From contig CM037877.1 of NCBI GenBank assembly GCA_021292165.1, positions 84,351,691 through 84,415,690 on the forward strand: a stretch of DNA of 64,000 bases, read 5' to 3'. The stretch's first letter is position 1; the number at the start of each line of letters is the position of its first letter. The position numbers were made by a program, and so were the translations under genes. Positions 1 through 11,447 of this stretch are shown here, one piece after another. Source of the DNA: Shinisaurus crocodilurus. Its lineage: Eukaryota > Chordata > Lepidosauria > Squamata > Shinisauridae. The notes under the pieces were generated by a model, which worked only from the letters and a program-made list of their open reading frames with translations, searched no databases and was not told the DNA's origin.

Positions 1-878
1 ATTTTTCTATGATCACAGCTACTGACTGGTCTCTCAGTGCCCATATTCAGTTTAGAAACAACTATTTTGCTTTATTATATTTTGTTAAAAATGAGGCTGT
101 TTTCTACAGGCCATCAGCAAGAGCTGCCCCCAAGACCTTATCTGCGGGCAAGCAGAAGGCTCTGCCTACAAGAACCAAAATTCAGGGAAGCAGAAGACCC
201 TAGGCACAAGATCAGCCTACAGGACCCCTATGCAGGCAAGACCCTAGACACTGGAAAAAGAGGGAAAGATCATAAGCCAGCCTAAGATTGACAGGTTGCT
301 TTCCTCTGAAATGAGCTTGTTCTGCTTTAATTGTAGTTAATTATTGCTGGCTTCTGATCAACAAATGAGGTGCTTATTCAGATCCAATAAGCACAGCTTG
401 TTTCATGGATTACAGTGTAGTGAACAGTAATTTCCCGCTGTGATGCCCCAGTCCCTTTTTCCAGTACCATGTCTTCCTCGAGTGAACCCCTGGCTTGACC
501 ATGTAGAAGCACAGAGTGATGTATTGTCTTGTTTTTAGAGAAATAGCATGGATGGTTTTCCATGTTCCCTGCTCTGCACCCTGTGTCAGTAGTCTTTTCC
601 CTCTACCTAACACTTAGTTGTACTCATATTTCTGATGAGCCTGTGTGTGATCAAACTTTATGCAGTCAACAGCACAGGATTCAGTTGACCTCAAGGAACC
701 TTCTGTTCCAGCTAGTATAGTTGGTTCTGTTTGATGTCGTGAATTTACTATTTCACAGCCTACAAAGGTGTAAATGCTATCCACATGCTGAAATGAACAA
801 AATGTTCACACACCTGAAAAGAATAGTGGGAACAGTATATTGCTGGCAGGAAAAGCGGGGGGGGGGGAGGAGAAACAA
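1..878. other. TRPM1 intron, no recognised feature
   Basis: This is part of the intron upstream of the first exon in the window. I see no exon-like protein similarity, RNA gene or clear repeat boundary. Short open frames here have no recognisable composition. A G-run lies just before the first hAT insertion. Confidence 0.5.
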
Positions 879-886
879 GTGTGCTG

Positions 887-1530
887 CAGGGATGGGGACT
901 CGGACTCGACTCGTGAGTCGTACTGAGTCTCCCTTTTGACTCGAGTCAGATTCGAGTCCCAGTATTTTTAATGGGACTCGAGACTCAACTCGAGACCAAG
1001 GACTCGACTCGTGTTCCAAAATCGTGTTCCTCAAATGCAACATGGATAGGTTTTAGGAAGTACAGCAAGTTTATTTTTTAAAATCATTTTCCTAAAATGC
1101 AACCTTTCAGACATTTTGGGTTTGGCTGCCTCTGCCTGCCTGTCTGGGGTTCCCTGCCTCCTCTGCCTGCCTGGTCTCTTCTTAACCAGTTCCACAGTTT
1201 GAATTGTCCAAGACAAAGGCCTCTGCCTGTCTGGTTATTTTGGGTTTCTCTGCCTGGTCTGTTCTTGACAAAATCAGTTGCAGAGTTTTGAAATAAAAAG
1301 GCACACTTGTGCCTAGAATTTATTTAAGCCACACATCTGAAATAGCCTTATTTTGTTGGGGGGAAAACCCATTGATTTTAATAGGGACTCATGGAGTCAG
1401 CTTTGGGAGTGACTCATGACTCGTGACTTGTGAGTCACCATTTTGGACCAAGGACTCGGACTCAAGACTCGGGTCCAAAGACTCGTGACTCGACTCGTGA
1501 CTCGAAACCAAGGACTCTTCAACATCCCTG
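887..1530 (+). mobile_element. Non-autonomous hAT transposon, GACTCGAGTC family, copy 1
   Basis: The element begins CAGGGATG and ends CATCCCTG, an 8-bp terminal inverted repeat. It is flanked by a perfect 8-bp target duplication GTGTGCTG at 879-886 and 1531-1538, the size typical of hAT transposons. Both ends are packed with direct and inverted GACTCG/CGAGTC words. The interior shares a CTGCCTGCCTGTCTGG-type purine/pyrimidine repeat and a TTGGGGGGAAAACCCATTGATTTTAAT segment with the copies at 17642 and 54683. It lies in the opposite orientation to them and has lost the internal segment next to the outer hairpin. No transposase frame survives. Confidence 0.9.
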
Positions 1531-1538
1531 GTGTGCTG

Positions 1539-2815
1539 AGTGATCAAGGAAGCTAACTGAGAGGCTTGCTGTAAAGGAAGCAGGACAGAATAGGCTGAGA
1601 AGCAGGAGTGTTAGGAAGTGGTGCCTGGATGGGACATATAGGGTATCATCAGTTCAATGTGACCTATATTGCCATGCTGTACGTAGGCTCACTCACAGAA
1701 ATCAGGATTGTTATACCTGCAACCTACCACAGTGCCAGATAGCCCCCACAAAACACAACACAATGCAGTCCTTCCCCAAAATGGTACTGATTGATGCTTT
1801 ACGTTCTTACGTGACTCACCCGAACTCATGGTGAATCATAGTTCAACTGTAGATCAAAAATCAGAAGTCACCTACATACATATCAGCCTGCCTCCTTCTC
1901 TCACTGAGAACTGTCTGCTCATTTCAAACCATTTGCTGTCTGAAGCTCTTTCTGCAATAATGAGAATGTTCGGAACGCACCATCGTGGTAGGAATCTTCA
2001 TGGTGTTTAGCTTGAACCGCTTACCTAAACCGTAACAGTTTCAAAATTGTTCTTCATTTGAGAATGTGGTTAGAAGTTTGTGCTCATCAGTCCATAGTTA
2101 TTTCAGAGCAACTCTAGCATAATAAAATGTTATCAAGAAGGAAGCAGAGGTAGAAAATAAAGCAAGAGCCTAGAACAGGACCAGAAGAACATATACCCAT
2201 ACAGTTCAAACTAAGTTTGGAGGGTTTTTTTTTTAAAATAACAGTTATCATTCATTTTTTAAAACACATAATCAGAATTAAGTTACAGCAATTATAGCAT
2301 TTCAAACATTATGTTCAACTCTGTTTCCATAGAAGTAAAACCATAATTATTACTATACTATGTCAAAAAGTGCCACTTCTTTTTAAACATATTGGACTGG
2401 CATCCAAAATGTACTTGTCGTCTCCTATTCCAGATCTTTTTAAAATATAAAAGAACATTTGGGACATTTGCTTCCTTCCATAAATACAGTATGCAATACA
2501 ATTCCTGCAGCTAACAATAAATAATTAAGCAAATTCTGATCAGGCTTAACTTTTGTTGAAAGGTCAGATCATTTCAACTTCTCTTGCAAGTATACATTTA
2601 TAAAATTGCAGATGACTTGAAGTATGTCTTTAAATAATAACGTCTCTTTAAATGTCATTCTCAAAACTTGGAAGCACACTAACACTTGAACTCTAATTTA
2701 TCCCATTTAAGAAGCCCCACAGGGTTATTTACCTTTAGATAGCAGTTTGTTCTTAAAATATTATATAAAGGACCATTTTCTATACAGTGATACCCAGGTA
2801 CTCCCACCCTTCCCC
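1539..2815. other. TRPM1 intron, unremarkable
   Basis: AT-rich intronic DNA. I see no exon, RNA gene or repeat that I can name. Confidence 0.45.
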
Positions 2816-2822
2816 ATACCAA

Positions 2823-3180
2823 CATTGTAAGTATTTATTTATTTATTTCATTTCTATACCACCCAATAGCCAAAGCTCTCTGGGTGGTTTGCAACAATTA
2901 AAGCCATAAAATACAACATAATAAAATAATATAAAAGTTTAAAACTACAGTATAATATAAAGATTTTAAAAAACAAAATAAAGCCTAGCACTAGTGCAAA
3001 GATTTAAAATACAGTAACAGGTTTAAAACAACAGAGACTGAAAGACTAAAATGCCTGGGAAAATAAGAAGGTCTTCACCTGGTGCCAAAAAGACCACAAT
3101 GTAGGTGCCAGGCATGCCTCTCTGGGGAGCTCATTCCACAGCCGGGGTGCCACAACAGAAAAGTCCCTCTTCTTAATAGT
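2823..3180 (-). mobile_element. LINE 3' end (L2/CR1 type), 5'-truncated
   Basis: On the minus strand the frame at 3046-3246 reads KRDFSVVAPRLWNELPREA, the C-terminal signature of L2/CR1-type ORF2 proteins. It is followed by a 3' UTR and a (AAAT)-rich tail at 2828-2850. The truncated 5' end abuts a tRNA-derived SINE. It is an inactive intronic fragment. Whether it is L2 or CR1 cannot be settled by eye. Confidence 0.75.
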
Positions 3181-3182
3181 CA

Positions 3183-3350
3183 GCTCAGTAGTTGAGAACA
3201 TGCTTTGCATGCAGAAGGTCCTTAGTTCTGTCCATGGTATTGCCAATTAAAGAGGTCTCAGGTACTATGGCTGGGAAAGATTTCTCCCTGAGATCTTGCA
3301 GAGTTGCTGTTAGTCAGAGCAGACAGTGCTGTGCTGCCTGGATGTATTAT
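3183..3350 (+). repeat. tRNA-derived SINE fragment
   Basis: The segment starts with a Pol III A-box-like CAGCTCAGTAGTTGAGAAC. A GCTTTGCATGCAGAAGGTCC stretch and a decayed B-box follow, then a body shared with copies at 19313-19482 (+) and 36920-37315 (-). The three copies have the same order of blocks, which supports one SINE family. The body includes the recurring words TGCAGAGTTGCTGTTAGTCAG and AGACAGTGCTG. Confidence 0.65.
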
Positions 3351-3372
3351 AAACTGCCCTGGGATAAAAATT

Positions 3373-4755
3373 TATGAAGGGTGGCAAGCAAATATCATAC
3401 CTGAATAAATGGGCCAATGGTCTGACAGCTTCATTTTTCATGTTCCCAGTTTGAATTTCTTCTAAGAAAAACATTGGGCTCATATTGAATGGGTGAACCC
3501 CATTAGGCTCATATATCTCAGGGGCGTGCCAAGATAGTTCTGCTTGGGTAGAAGCCCCAACTCTGTCACTGTTTTGGCTACCACTTTAATACAGATCTTA
3601 CGCACCTGAGTGGATTCCTTCCCCCACCCATGCCATATTCTCTCTGAAAAATCACTCCCCACCCCCACCCAGTCCCGCCCAAAAAACCCCAACCTCTACT
3701 ATTTGTCCCTGAATGGACCATTTTAGCAAATTACCATCAGATGAGGTACACCATCCTATGGTAAGAAAGGTGAATCAATGAAGTATGCCAACCATATGCT
3801 CACATATTCTTGTTTTGGCACGTGTCCTCTCAGTTCTCCAGTGGTCTCAGTTCCTTTTACCACCTCCTCAACCAGCACAGGGTTAAGGTTCCTATGCCTG
3901 CTAGCCATAGAAGGAAAGAACTGTGAGATTTTGCATTTACTTGCTTAATGACGTTTTCAAATGTCTTAACATTTTATGCTGTAACTCTGTATTTAAAATA
4001 TCTCCCATATAGCTCTAGGTGAGTCTGAAATTTTAGGAACACAGAAGCTTTAGAATTCAGCACAATCACTCTGTTTGACCTTACCTGTTGAGTGACTACT
4101 GCTGCTTTATCGTGAAACCTCATTCTCTGTGAAATCTTAGGGGATGTCATAGCATTGTGCTTGCTATCAAAGCCTGGAGAAGATACTGAAGTAGAGAATA
4201 AGTATCTACCATTCTAAATATATTCAGAGCCTGCTTTCCTGCATGTTTTGTTCCTATCCAAAACATCATAATGTCAGTTCTGGGATCCTTCCATTCATTG
4301 TGCTAACTTTTTTTCTATAGTTACCTAATAGTTTGGTATAGTACTGTATAGGTAACTATAGTTTCTATAGTTACCTAATACAAAGTGACAGTCAGGAGAA
4401 TAACAAATCAACAGGCAAAACGTAGAAACTTCTCTGTTGCATGGTTGTACTCTCAAGAACTCAGAACTGGAAGAGATTCATGAGCTGCATTTATGCTGAT
4501 AATTCCTGTCAAAGTAGTGTTGGTACAGCACTGGAAGGTGCAATCAATTTTATGAATGGCAGCTTGATATTTGCAAGTGTTAAAAGTTTTTGTGACGCTT
4601 AATTGGACACAGACTTCCTGATCCTTCTTGTAAGATTGAAAAGTCAATGTGTCTTTATGTTGGCTGGACACTGTCCCATCAATTGATCCAATGAACCTGG
4701 ATATGGAAACTGGAAGATAGTCTACTATAGCTGCTCCTGTTCTTTTTCACTGTAG
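3373..4755. other. TRPM1 intron with acceptor of the first exon in view
   Basis: Intronic DNA ending in the acceptor TTTTTCACTGTAG at 4755. A 19-bp word TTTCTATAGTTACCTAATA occurs twice (about 4312 and 4361) with an inverted partial copy between. Nothing else is recognised. Confidence 0.5.
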
Positions 4756-4899
4756 GCAATGTTGGGACGTGGGAATGGAGAGTCATCAGTACGGAAGAAG
4801 GAGGAAGAAGAAGTTCAGAGCAGACACAGATTGATCCCCTTTGGACGCAAGATCTATGAGTTCTACAATGCACCAATTGTTAAATTTTGGTTCTACACT
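4756..4899 (+). CDS. TRPM1: TRPM1 exon: pre-S1 cytosolic region and start of S1
   Basis: TRPM1 (melastatin) is a non-selective cation channel. In vertebrates it is the transduction channel of retinal ON bipolar cells, closed through mGluR6 signalling, and it is also expressed in melanocytes. This exon is 144 nt, phase 0 to phase 0, with acceptor ..CTGTAG and donor GTAAGG. It encodes 48 residues from [11 protein letters not shown] through the acidic EEEEV stretch and [19 protein letters not shown] to KFWFYT, the beginning of S1. The choice of TRPM1 over TRPM3 rests on the whole set of exons, above all the C-terminal tail. Earlier exons, encoding the long N-terminal MHR region and the start codon, lie upstream of the window. 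Confidence 0.95.
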
Positions 4900-5269
4900 G
4901 TAAGGAGCAACTATCATTTTGACATCTGTCCCTAATGACACAAATTTGCAAAGGCCCCCTTCATCAGTATGTTTACATTGTATAAATGAAGCACTATTTG
5001 AATGTCTAACCTAAGCACAAATAGAAAATGCTATAAATATTGTTTTGTTTAAAGCATTTTATTTATTTATTTATTTTATTCAAATATTTCTAGGACAGAA
5101 GCCCTCCCAAGGCGGCCTATCTAAATATTGTAGATAGTTTACCAGAAGATGAGAACTTCAGCCCCTTCATATGTCACTGAATAGTAACCAGGAATCAATG
5201 GGATATTTTAAAGAAGTATCCCTATTCCATTTCTTGCAAACATAATGAGGGGGGGGGGGATAAAAGTGT
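4900..5269. other. TRPM1 intron, 5' part
   Basis: Intron between the first two exons, 4900-6145 in all. A (TTTA)n stretch at about 5059-5080 followed by AGGCGGCCTATCTAAATA resembles the 3' tail of a minus-strand LINE. A poly-G tract lies near 5250. Confidence 0.5.
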
Positions 5270-5735
5270 AATTCTGCACTGGCAACCAGTTGCTTGCTGA
5301 GCCGAATTCAAGGTGTTGGTTTTGACCTTTAAAATCCTACATGGCTTCGGTCCAGTTTATCTCAAGGAGCACCTCCAGCAACATCAAGTGGGCCACTCAA
5401 CAAGATCTGCCACGGACAGCCTTCTCCTTGTCCCATCAGCCAGAGCAGCCAGGCTGGTGGGGACTAGGAAGAAGAGGGCCTCCTCTGTGGCAGCCCCCAA
5501 GTTATGGAACTCCCTCCCTAGTGACCTTCGCCATGCCCCCTGCATGATGAGCTTCCGCCGTGCATTAAAAATGTGGTATTTCAGGCAGGAATATGGGGTG
5601 GGTTAGGATTTTTTTAAAAAAATTATACTGTTTTAATTGTGTATGTCTGTTTTATTGTTGAAGTGTACATCGCCCAGGGTGGCTGGGTGACTGGCCAGGT
5701 GGGCGATTTAAAAAAATGTAATAAATAAAAAAATG
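5270..5735 (+). mobile_element. L2-type LINE 3' end, 5'-truncated
   Basis: The frame at 5313-5606 reads TFKILHGFGPVYLKEHLQQ, then ATDSLLLVPSARAARLVGT and SVAAPKLWNSLPSDLRHAP, the C-terminus of an L2-like ORF2. A 3' UTR ends in a TAAATAAA-rich tail. The copy inserted in the gypsy element at 56430 belongs to the same family. Frame 5313-5606 is retroelement remnant, not a host gene. Confidence 0.85.
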
Positions 5736-6145
5736 AAATATTCAGTGGGTTGGTTTTGAGTAGTGTAGTGTCTATTAATATAAAACTAGCTCCAATACCT
5801 GATGCCCAAATGCACTCTGATGGAGCACCTGCTTGAGTGAATTTTCTTACTACAATCACTTTGAGAGATTGGGCAGTTCTGTATATGCTTCTCTTTGCAG
5901 ACAAGGAATTTATCACTCCATTGTACTGAATGCAGAAGCCCTTGCAGTGGGTGTGGGATTTTGTAGTGTGCATTTGAACTCTTGCATCTATAAAGAATTG
6001 CTGAATCAGAAAGTTAGCTTTCTTCCTGGAGACATCTTTTTTATGTCCAGAAATAGAAAGCTAATAGAAAACTAACTAAAATAGAAAACTGTATTACGTG
6101 AGCTGGACATGTATACTCAGGAAAATTGGGTTTATTTCTTTACAG
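5736..6145. other. TRPM1 intron, no recognised feature
   Basis: The remaining intronic DNA up to the acceptor TTTATTTCTTTACAG at 6145. No repeat or second exon is recognised. Confidence 0.45.
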
Positions 6146-6274
6146 ATGGCATACATTGGGTATTTGATGCTGTTCAATTATATTGTGTTGGTGAAGATGG
6201 ATCGCTGGCCTTCGACACAGGAGTGGATAGTTATCTCTTATATATTCACAATGGGAATAGAGAAGATGAGAGAG
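6146..6274 (+). CDS. TRPM1: TRPM1 exon: S1 and S2
   Basis: 129 nt, phase 0 to 0, acceptor TTTACAG and donor GTAATA. It encodes 43 residues, [20 protein letters not shown] then [20 protein letters not shown] and MRE. The first hydrophobic run completes S1; [14 protein letters not shown] is S2. The WPSTQEW linker is characteristic of the TRPM1/TRPM3 subgroup. The reading frame runs on directly from KFWFYT of the previous exon into ILMSEPGK of the next, so no exon seems to be missing. Confidence 0.95.
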
Positions 6275-7885
6275 GTAATATTATCTTGAAAGATCTGGAA
6301 ATAGAACTGCTTTCTGTAGTTCTGTTTTCACCTAAAGATCAAGTTGTTATTGTAAATTTATCAGAAATGGCTTAAAATCTGATGCTCCCACCAGAGAAGG
6401 GGGGGGACATTTTAGTCAGTTTCCCCTTTTCCCCTACAGCCCCTTTTGCCCACAGAAAATCTGCTCCAGGGGGTTGGAAGGATACCCCAAAATGGGGTGG
6501 GGAGTATAGAGGGATGGCAATTAGCAAAAATTGTCTCCCCTACTTTGGCTCACAGGATCCTCAGCTGGACTGAAAACTCTTCTGTTCACAGGAGCCCATT
6601 TGTTCTTGAAAGAGATAAGGATCCAAGGCAATGTTTTTCTCTCTCTCTTTAAAAGAAAAAAAGGAATACACAACAACGTAAAATAGTAAAATTTTAATGG
6701 TAAATTTTAATAGTAACATTTTAAAAGTTTTTATACCTTTCTTTTAAAAGGAGTTATTGCCTTTCCCGTAACCCATATATTGCCTGTATGTCTCCCATGG
6801 AGAAAATGACACTTTTGGAGGGAAATTTTAATCAGGAAAATGACTTGGGGGTGGGGCTTAACCCTCCCCAGGCCTGTGGACCTGATTCAATACATTGCTG
6901 CTAATAAATTTGGAAGACCTCCTGTATCACATGTCTAGTTTCACCATAAGATCACTGGCATATCTTGTTTTGACAAACACAATTCATAGTGATTTCTTAA
7001 AGTGTACAACATTTGTACCATATGTGACAGTTGACAGAGTAACATCAGCACATATAGACACACAGATAAACACACAAGATCCCTTACTTGAGGAGCTTAC
7101 TGTCTAAAATATGTGAAATATGTAAATGAACCTGCAAATGTCTCTGGACCAACAATAAAAATCAGTCTTAAGGCAGTCACCAAAAATAAATGTTGCTTTT
7201 AGAAGTCCACACTGTGCTTGAGTTTTAGTTATGACTACTCAAATTGCACTATAATGGTGCAACTATAATGGTACTTAACCGAAATGCACTATATGATAAG
7301 GAACAGTGAAGAAAATAATATTATCTAACCAGAAGGGGGCTCTTCAACATTGATAAAGGCCTCCTCAAGAACGTTGAGCTGGAGCAGATTATTTTCCGTG
7401 ATACTGATGTTACATTTTTCAAAACTCTCTTCAGTTGGATTGCTATTTTATTTCATTTATTCTACATTTAAATATTTTTTTGAAAAAAAATGCTTGCTGA
7501 ACTATAAATGTTAATGCCTAGTGAGTTCTGAAATTCACATGGTAGTATTTATCCATGAAATTATGCATTTCTGGAATCAGATAAAGAGATGTTATATGGT
7601 TCCAGTAAAATGATGGTGTGCAAGCCAAAAAGAAGCTTAATTTAATAAAATAATACATTTTCTTGCTTCAGAATATAGTCTTCAAAAGTTGTATTCAAGG
7701 ATTGGTCTTTGAAAAGAAATGCAAACCCAGTTTTTTACCTTTTTAAAGTGCCTCTTGTATATTGTAGCAAAGAAAGAGCACTTGCTGAATTAGGTGAATT
7801 TTAGAAAATAGCTAGAAAAAATGTAAATAACCAGTGGAATATAAGGACATGATCCAGCCCCTGTAAAGTCTATGCAACTGGTATA
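6275..7885. other. TRPM1 intron, unremarkable
   Basis: AT-rich intron with one stretch rich in C and G at 6382-6600. No repeat that I can name and no exon. The frames seen here have no recognisable homology. Confidence 0.45.
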
Positions 7886-7893
7886 GTGTAGAG

Positions 7894-8057
7894 CAGTGTT
7901 CTCCAACCTTGGGTCCCCAGATGTTTTTAGCCTACAACTTTTAGCCCAGATGTTTTTAGCCTACAACTCCCAGCATGCCCCAGCCAGCATAGCTGGCTGG
8001 GGCATGTTGGGAGTTGTAGGCCAAAAACATCTGGGGACCCAAGGTTGGAGAACACTG
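7894..8057. mobile_element. Palindromic hAT-type MITE with 8-bp target duplication
   Basis: The sequence folds back almost completely. It starts CAGTGTTCTCCAACCTTGGG and ends with the reverse complement, closing at CAACACTG-like termini. A perfect 8-bp duplication GTGTAGAG flanks it at 7886-7893 and 8058-8065. The left arm carries an internal duplication of CAGATGTTTTTAGCCTACAA. The apical part, CTACAACTCCCAGCATGCCC and its complement, is shared with the palindromic elements at 17031, 29297, 38939 and 49944. Confidence 0.88.
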
Positions 8058-8065
8058 GTGTAGAG

Positions 8066-8794
8066 ACATAACCAAGCACATTGTCTGCCAGATCCAGCTC
8101 GCAGGCACAGTAAATACCCATGGTGGCCTCTCTCCCACCATGCCGTGGCCATGCCACATAATGGCTAGCCTGGTAAAGCTAGAGCTCCTTTGCTGTACCC
8201 ACCCTGTGCAGGCATCCAGAAACGTGGGCACTAGCTGCAAAAGTTCCCTCAGTCAGACTGCAGGGTGGGCCTGGTTAGAGCAAGTTTGCAAAGAAGGCCC
8301 TGTGAGATTTTGTTTCTGAGGAGGACCTCCCAAGACAGATAAGGTCTCAGCCAGCCCTAATGGCCTAGTCTTACAAGGACACACATCCCATGGGATGAGT
8401 GGTAGGGGTGGGGGAGCTGCAAGGGACCAGGTGGATCATCTGTCATGTGGCTCCCTGCATCCTGCAGGTTATAGAATCCAGGAGGCCACTGTGCACTGCT
8501 TTCCTTGGCCCTTCCTGTTCTGTCCCATTCTCCAGGACATAGCCTGGTAAGTCAATGACCCCAGGAAGGGCTGAGACATACACGTTCCACCTTGCACTTT
8601 ATATCACAGAGGCCAGGGCACAGCTGCATGCTTCTGCTTCCTAGCCCCTATGCAATAATTGTTGGATCATGCTTAACATGAGAGGATTTTATCAAATTGT
8701 TTGATATATGAATACTTGCTATGCTTTCTCCACCTATGGGGCTTATAATGAAGCAGCAAGTTTTATTCCTGCATCCCTCTTTCATGTTTTCTAG
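8066..8794. other. TRPM1 intron, unremarkable
   Basis: Moderately GC-rich intronic DNA ending at acceptor TTCATGTTTTCTAG (8794). Nothing else is recognised. Confidence 0.45.
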
Positions 8795-9166
<372 letters not shown>

Positions 9167-9244
9167 TAATTAAAACATAACATTAAAAAATGGATTAAAA
9201 ACACAAATAAGCAGCATCCAACCAATTTAAAACTCTTCAGCCAC

Positions 9245-9990
9245 AAATCAGCTTAAATCCCAAAGGCCTGTCTAAATAAAAATGTATTTGCCTGCTGGTG
9301 GAAGAACAACAGAGATCTAGTCTCCCTCAGCAAGGAGTTCCAGAGCCTGGGAGCAGCCACAGAGAAGGCCTGCTCTCATGAGTGGCAGGACAGAGGGCCT
9401 CCCCCAAGGATCTTAAAACCCAGGCAGACTCATGTGGGAGAAGGTGGTCTTTCAGGTCAGGTCCCAAGCCATCTAGGCCATAAACAGCACTTGAATTGTG
9501 CCCGGAAACTGACAGGTAGCCAGTGAAGCTGTTGTAACAATGGAGTCACATGCTCCCTGTAACCGGCCCCGGTCAACAGTCTGGCCACAGCATTCTGGAC
9601 CAGCAGAAGTTTCTGAACAGCTTTAAAAGACAGCCGCATATAGCATGCATTACTAGTAGTCCAAATGGGATGTAACTAAGGCATGCGTCACTGTGGCCAA
9701 ATCATACATCTCTAAGAATGGGCGCAACTGGTGCACTACCCGCCTCAAAAACTGAGCATTCAGAGCTGACTCCAGGAGTACATCCAAACTGTGTTTGTGA
9801 GTCTTTAGGCGGAGTGTAACCCCCATCCAGTGCGGGTTGAATCCCTATTCCCTGATCTGCCTTTCAACTAACCAGGAGCATCTCTGTCTTGTTGGCTGAA
9901 ACATCAATTTGTTCACTCTCTTCCAGTCGATTTAACTCTCTGGAGTGGGTAGCATGAACTGCCAGGGTAACACAAAGGTATTTACTGGAA
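9245..9990 (-). mobile_element. LINE-derived interspersed repeat (L2-like), minus strand
   Basis: On the minus strand the frame at 9457-9639 reads AVQKLLLVQNAVARLLTGAG then HVTPLLQQLHWLPVSFRAQF, an L2-type ORF2 block. Surrounding text (GAATTGTGCCCGGAAACTGA, TGGACCAGCAGAAGTTTCTG) resembles a repeat common in lizards. The family boundary is uncertain and the copy is decayed. Confidence 0.6.
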
Positions 9991-10230
9991 GGAATTCCTT
10001 TTTAAGACCTTGGTTTAATTCCTTGGTTTAGGGGAGGAGTTTTCCCCTAAGAACAAAAGAAGAGTGGGGGGGGGGTAACTAGGGTACTAGTGAGCTTTCC
10101 ATGGGTGATGAGTACAAAAGTGCAGAGTGCAAAGGAGGAGGTCCATGCACAAATTCTGGGTAGGTCCCTAACCTTAACAGAAGATAATGAGTCTTAATGT
10201 GTTTTATCAATGGTTGCAATGCTTTGGCAT
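9991..10230. other. TRPM1 intron, short unassigned gap
   Basis: Short intronic segment between two LINE fragments with a G-run near 10065. Nothing is recognised. Confidence 0.4.
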
Positions 10231-10246
10231 GGATCTTTCCCTCTTT

Positions 10247-10998
10247 TAAAAAATATATATATATTTAATTTTTCCCAAACAAAATATAGCAAAATACAAC
10301 ACAGAAACTGAACTAAAACTACATACGATGAATCATAAAGTGCACCCCCACCCTCCTAGGGACCAATTAATATGCTTCCATCTCATTAATCAATTACTAT
10401 TCCGTATTCCAAAAATATAACATATCCTGACAAGGCATACTCCCTTTCCCCTTTATTAACATATAATCTAGAAACTGACCCTAAATATCCTTAAAAGTAT
10501 TTATCTTTAGCTGTCCCTTTTTACATTTAATACTGCAAGTCAATTTATCATTAAGAGCTATATCCCATATCTCCTTATACCAATCAGTAATTAGAAAGTC
10601 ATGCTGAACCTTCCATTTCCTCACAATAATTAGCCTAGCCTAGCTGCTGTTAACAAATTTACAATTAATTCCTTCGTATTTTGAGAACAAGTACGGTAAC
10701 TTTCTCCGTTATTGATAACAGTGCCAATTTTGGACAGACCTGCAAATTAATACCAATAATTTCCGAGATTTCTAAAAAAACCCTTTTGCCAAAATTCCAG
10801 TACACTTTTACAACTCCACCACATATGAGCATATGTACCTATTTCCTGACATCCTCTCCAACACAATATGGAGCAATTCTTGTCTTTTCGGTTTAAACTT
10901 ACTGGAGTTAAATACCATCTCCAAATCAATTTATAAAAGTTTTCCTTTATCCTTATTGACATAACTCTCAGAATATGTCTATCCCAAATACTCTTCCA
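10247..10998 (-). mobile_element. 5'-truncated L1 LINE with 16-bp target duplication
   Basis: The minus-strand frame at 10747-10962 reads LIWRWYLTPVSLNRKDKN, then CSILCWRGCQEIGTYAHMWW and KSVLEFWQK. This is the C-terminal cysteine/tryptophan block of squamate L1 ORF2 (RWYLTP..., CWRC...G.Y.HMWW). The insertion is bounded by the 16-bp direct repeat GGATCTTTCCCTCTTT at 10231-10246 and 10999-11014, the size expected from target-primed reverse transcription. The A/T-rich tail is at the left end, consistent with minus orientation. Confidence 0.9.
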
Positions 10999-11447
10999 GG
11001 ATCTTTCCCTCTTTATGGCTCAGGGTGGCCAATCAGGAGTGTCCCTTGGCTTGGATGGCTTGACTGGGTTAGAGGCTGATCAGGAGAAAAAACCTCTGCA
11101 TATTCTGGAGGTGCCATGCCCATTGCATAGGAGTGGAAACCCCACCTGTAGTGTATACCAAAAGATGATAGCCCATATGCATCTACTTTATTGCCTATAT
11201 GTCCAAGTTTTTACTTGACAACCCTTGTCTGGCCAATGTGGATGTTTCTTTCCAGAGACAAGGCATTAAGGGTATACTTAAAATGGCAGGGAGGCTGAAC
11301 TCAGTAACAGCTCAGAGTAACATCACTGAATTGTCATTGAAATCAGTGGGACTTCTCCCGAGCTACTTCAAAGGAAAAAAATTGAGGCTTGAAGCCTGAA
11401 GCATAATGGAGTGGAACTTTCCAATGGTTAACACTTTAAGATTTAGG

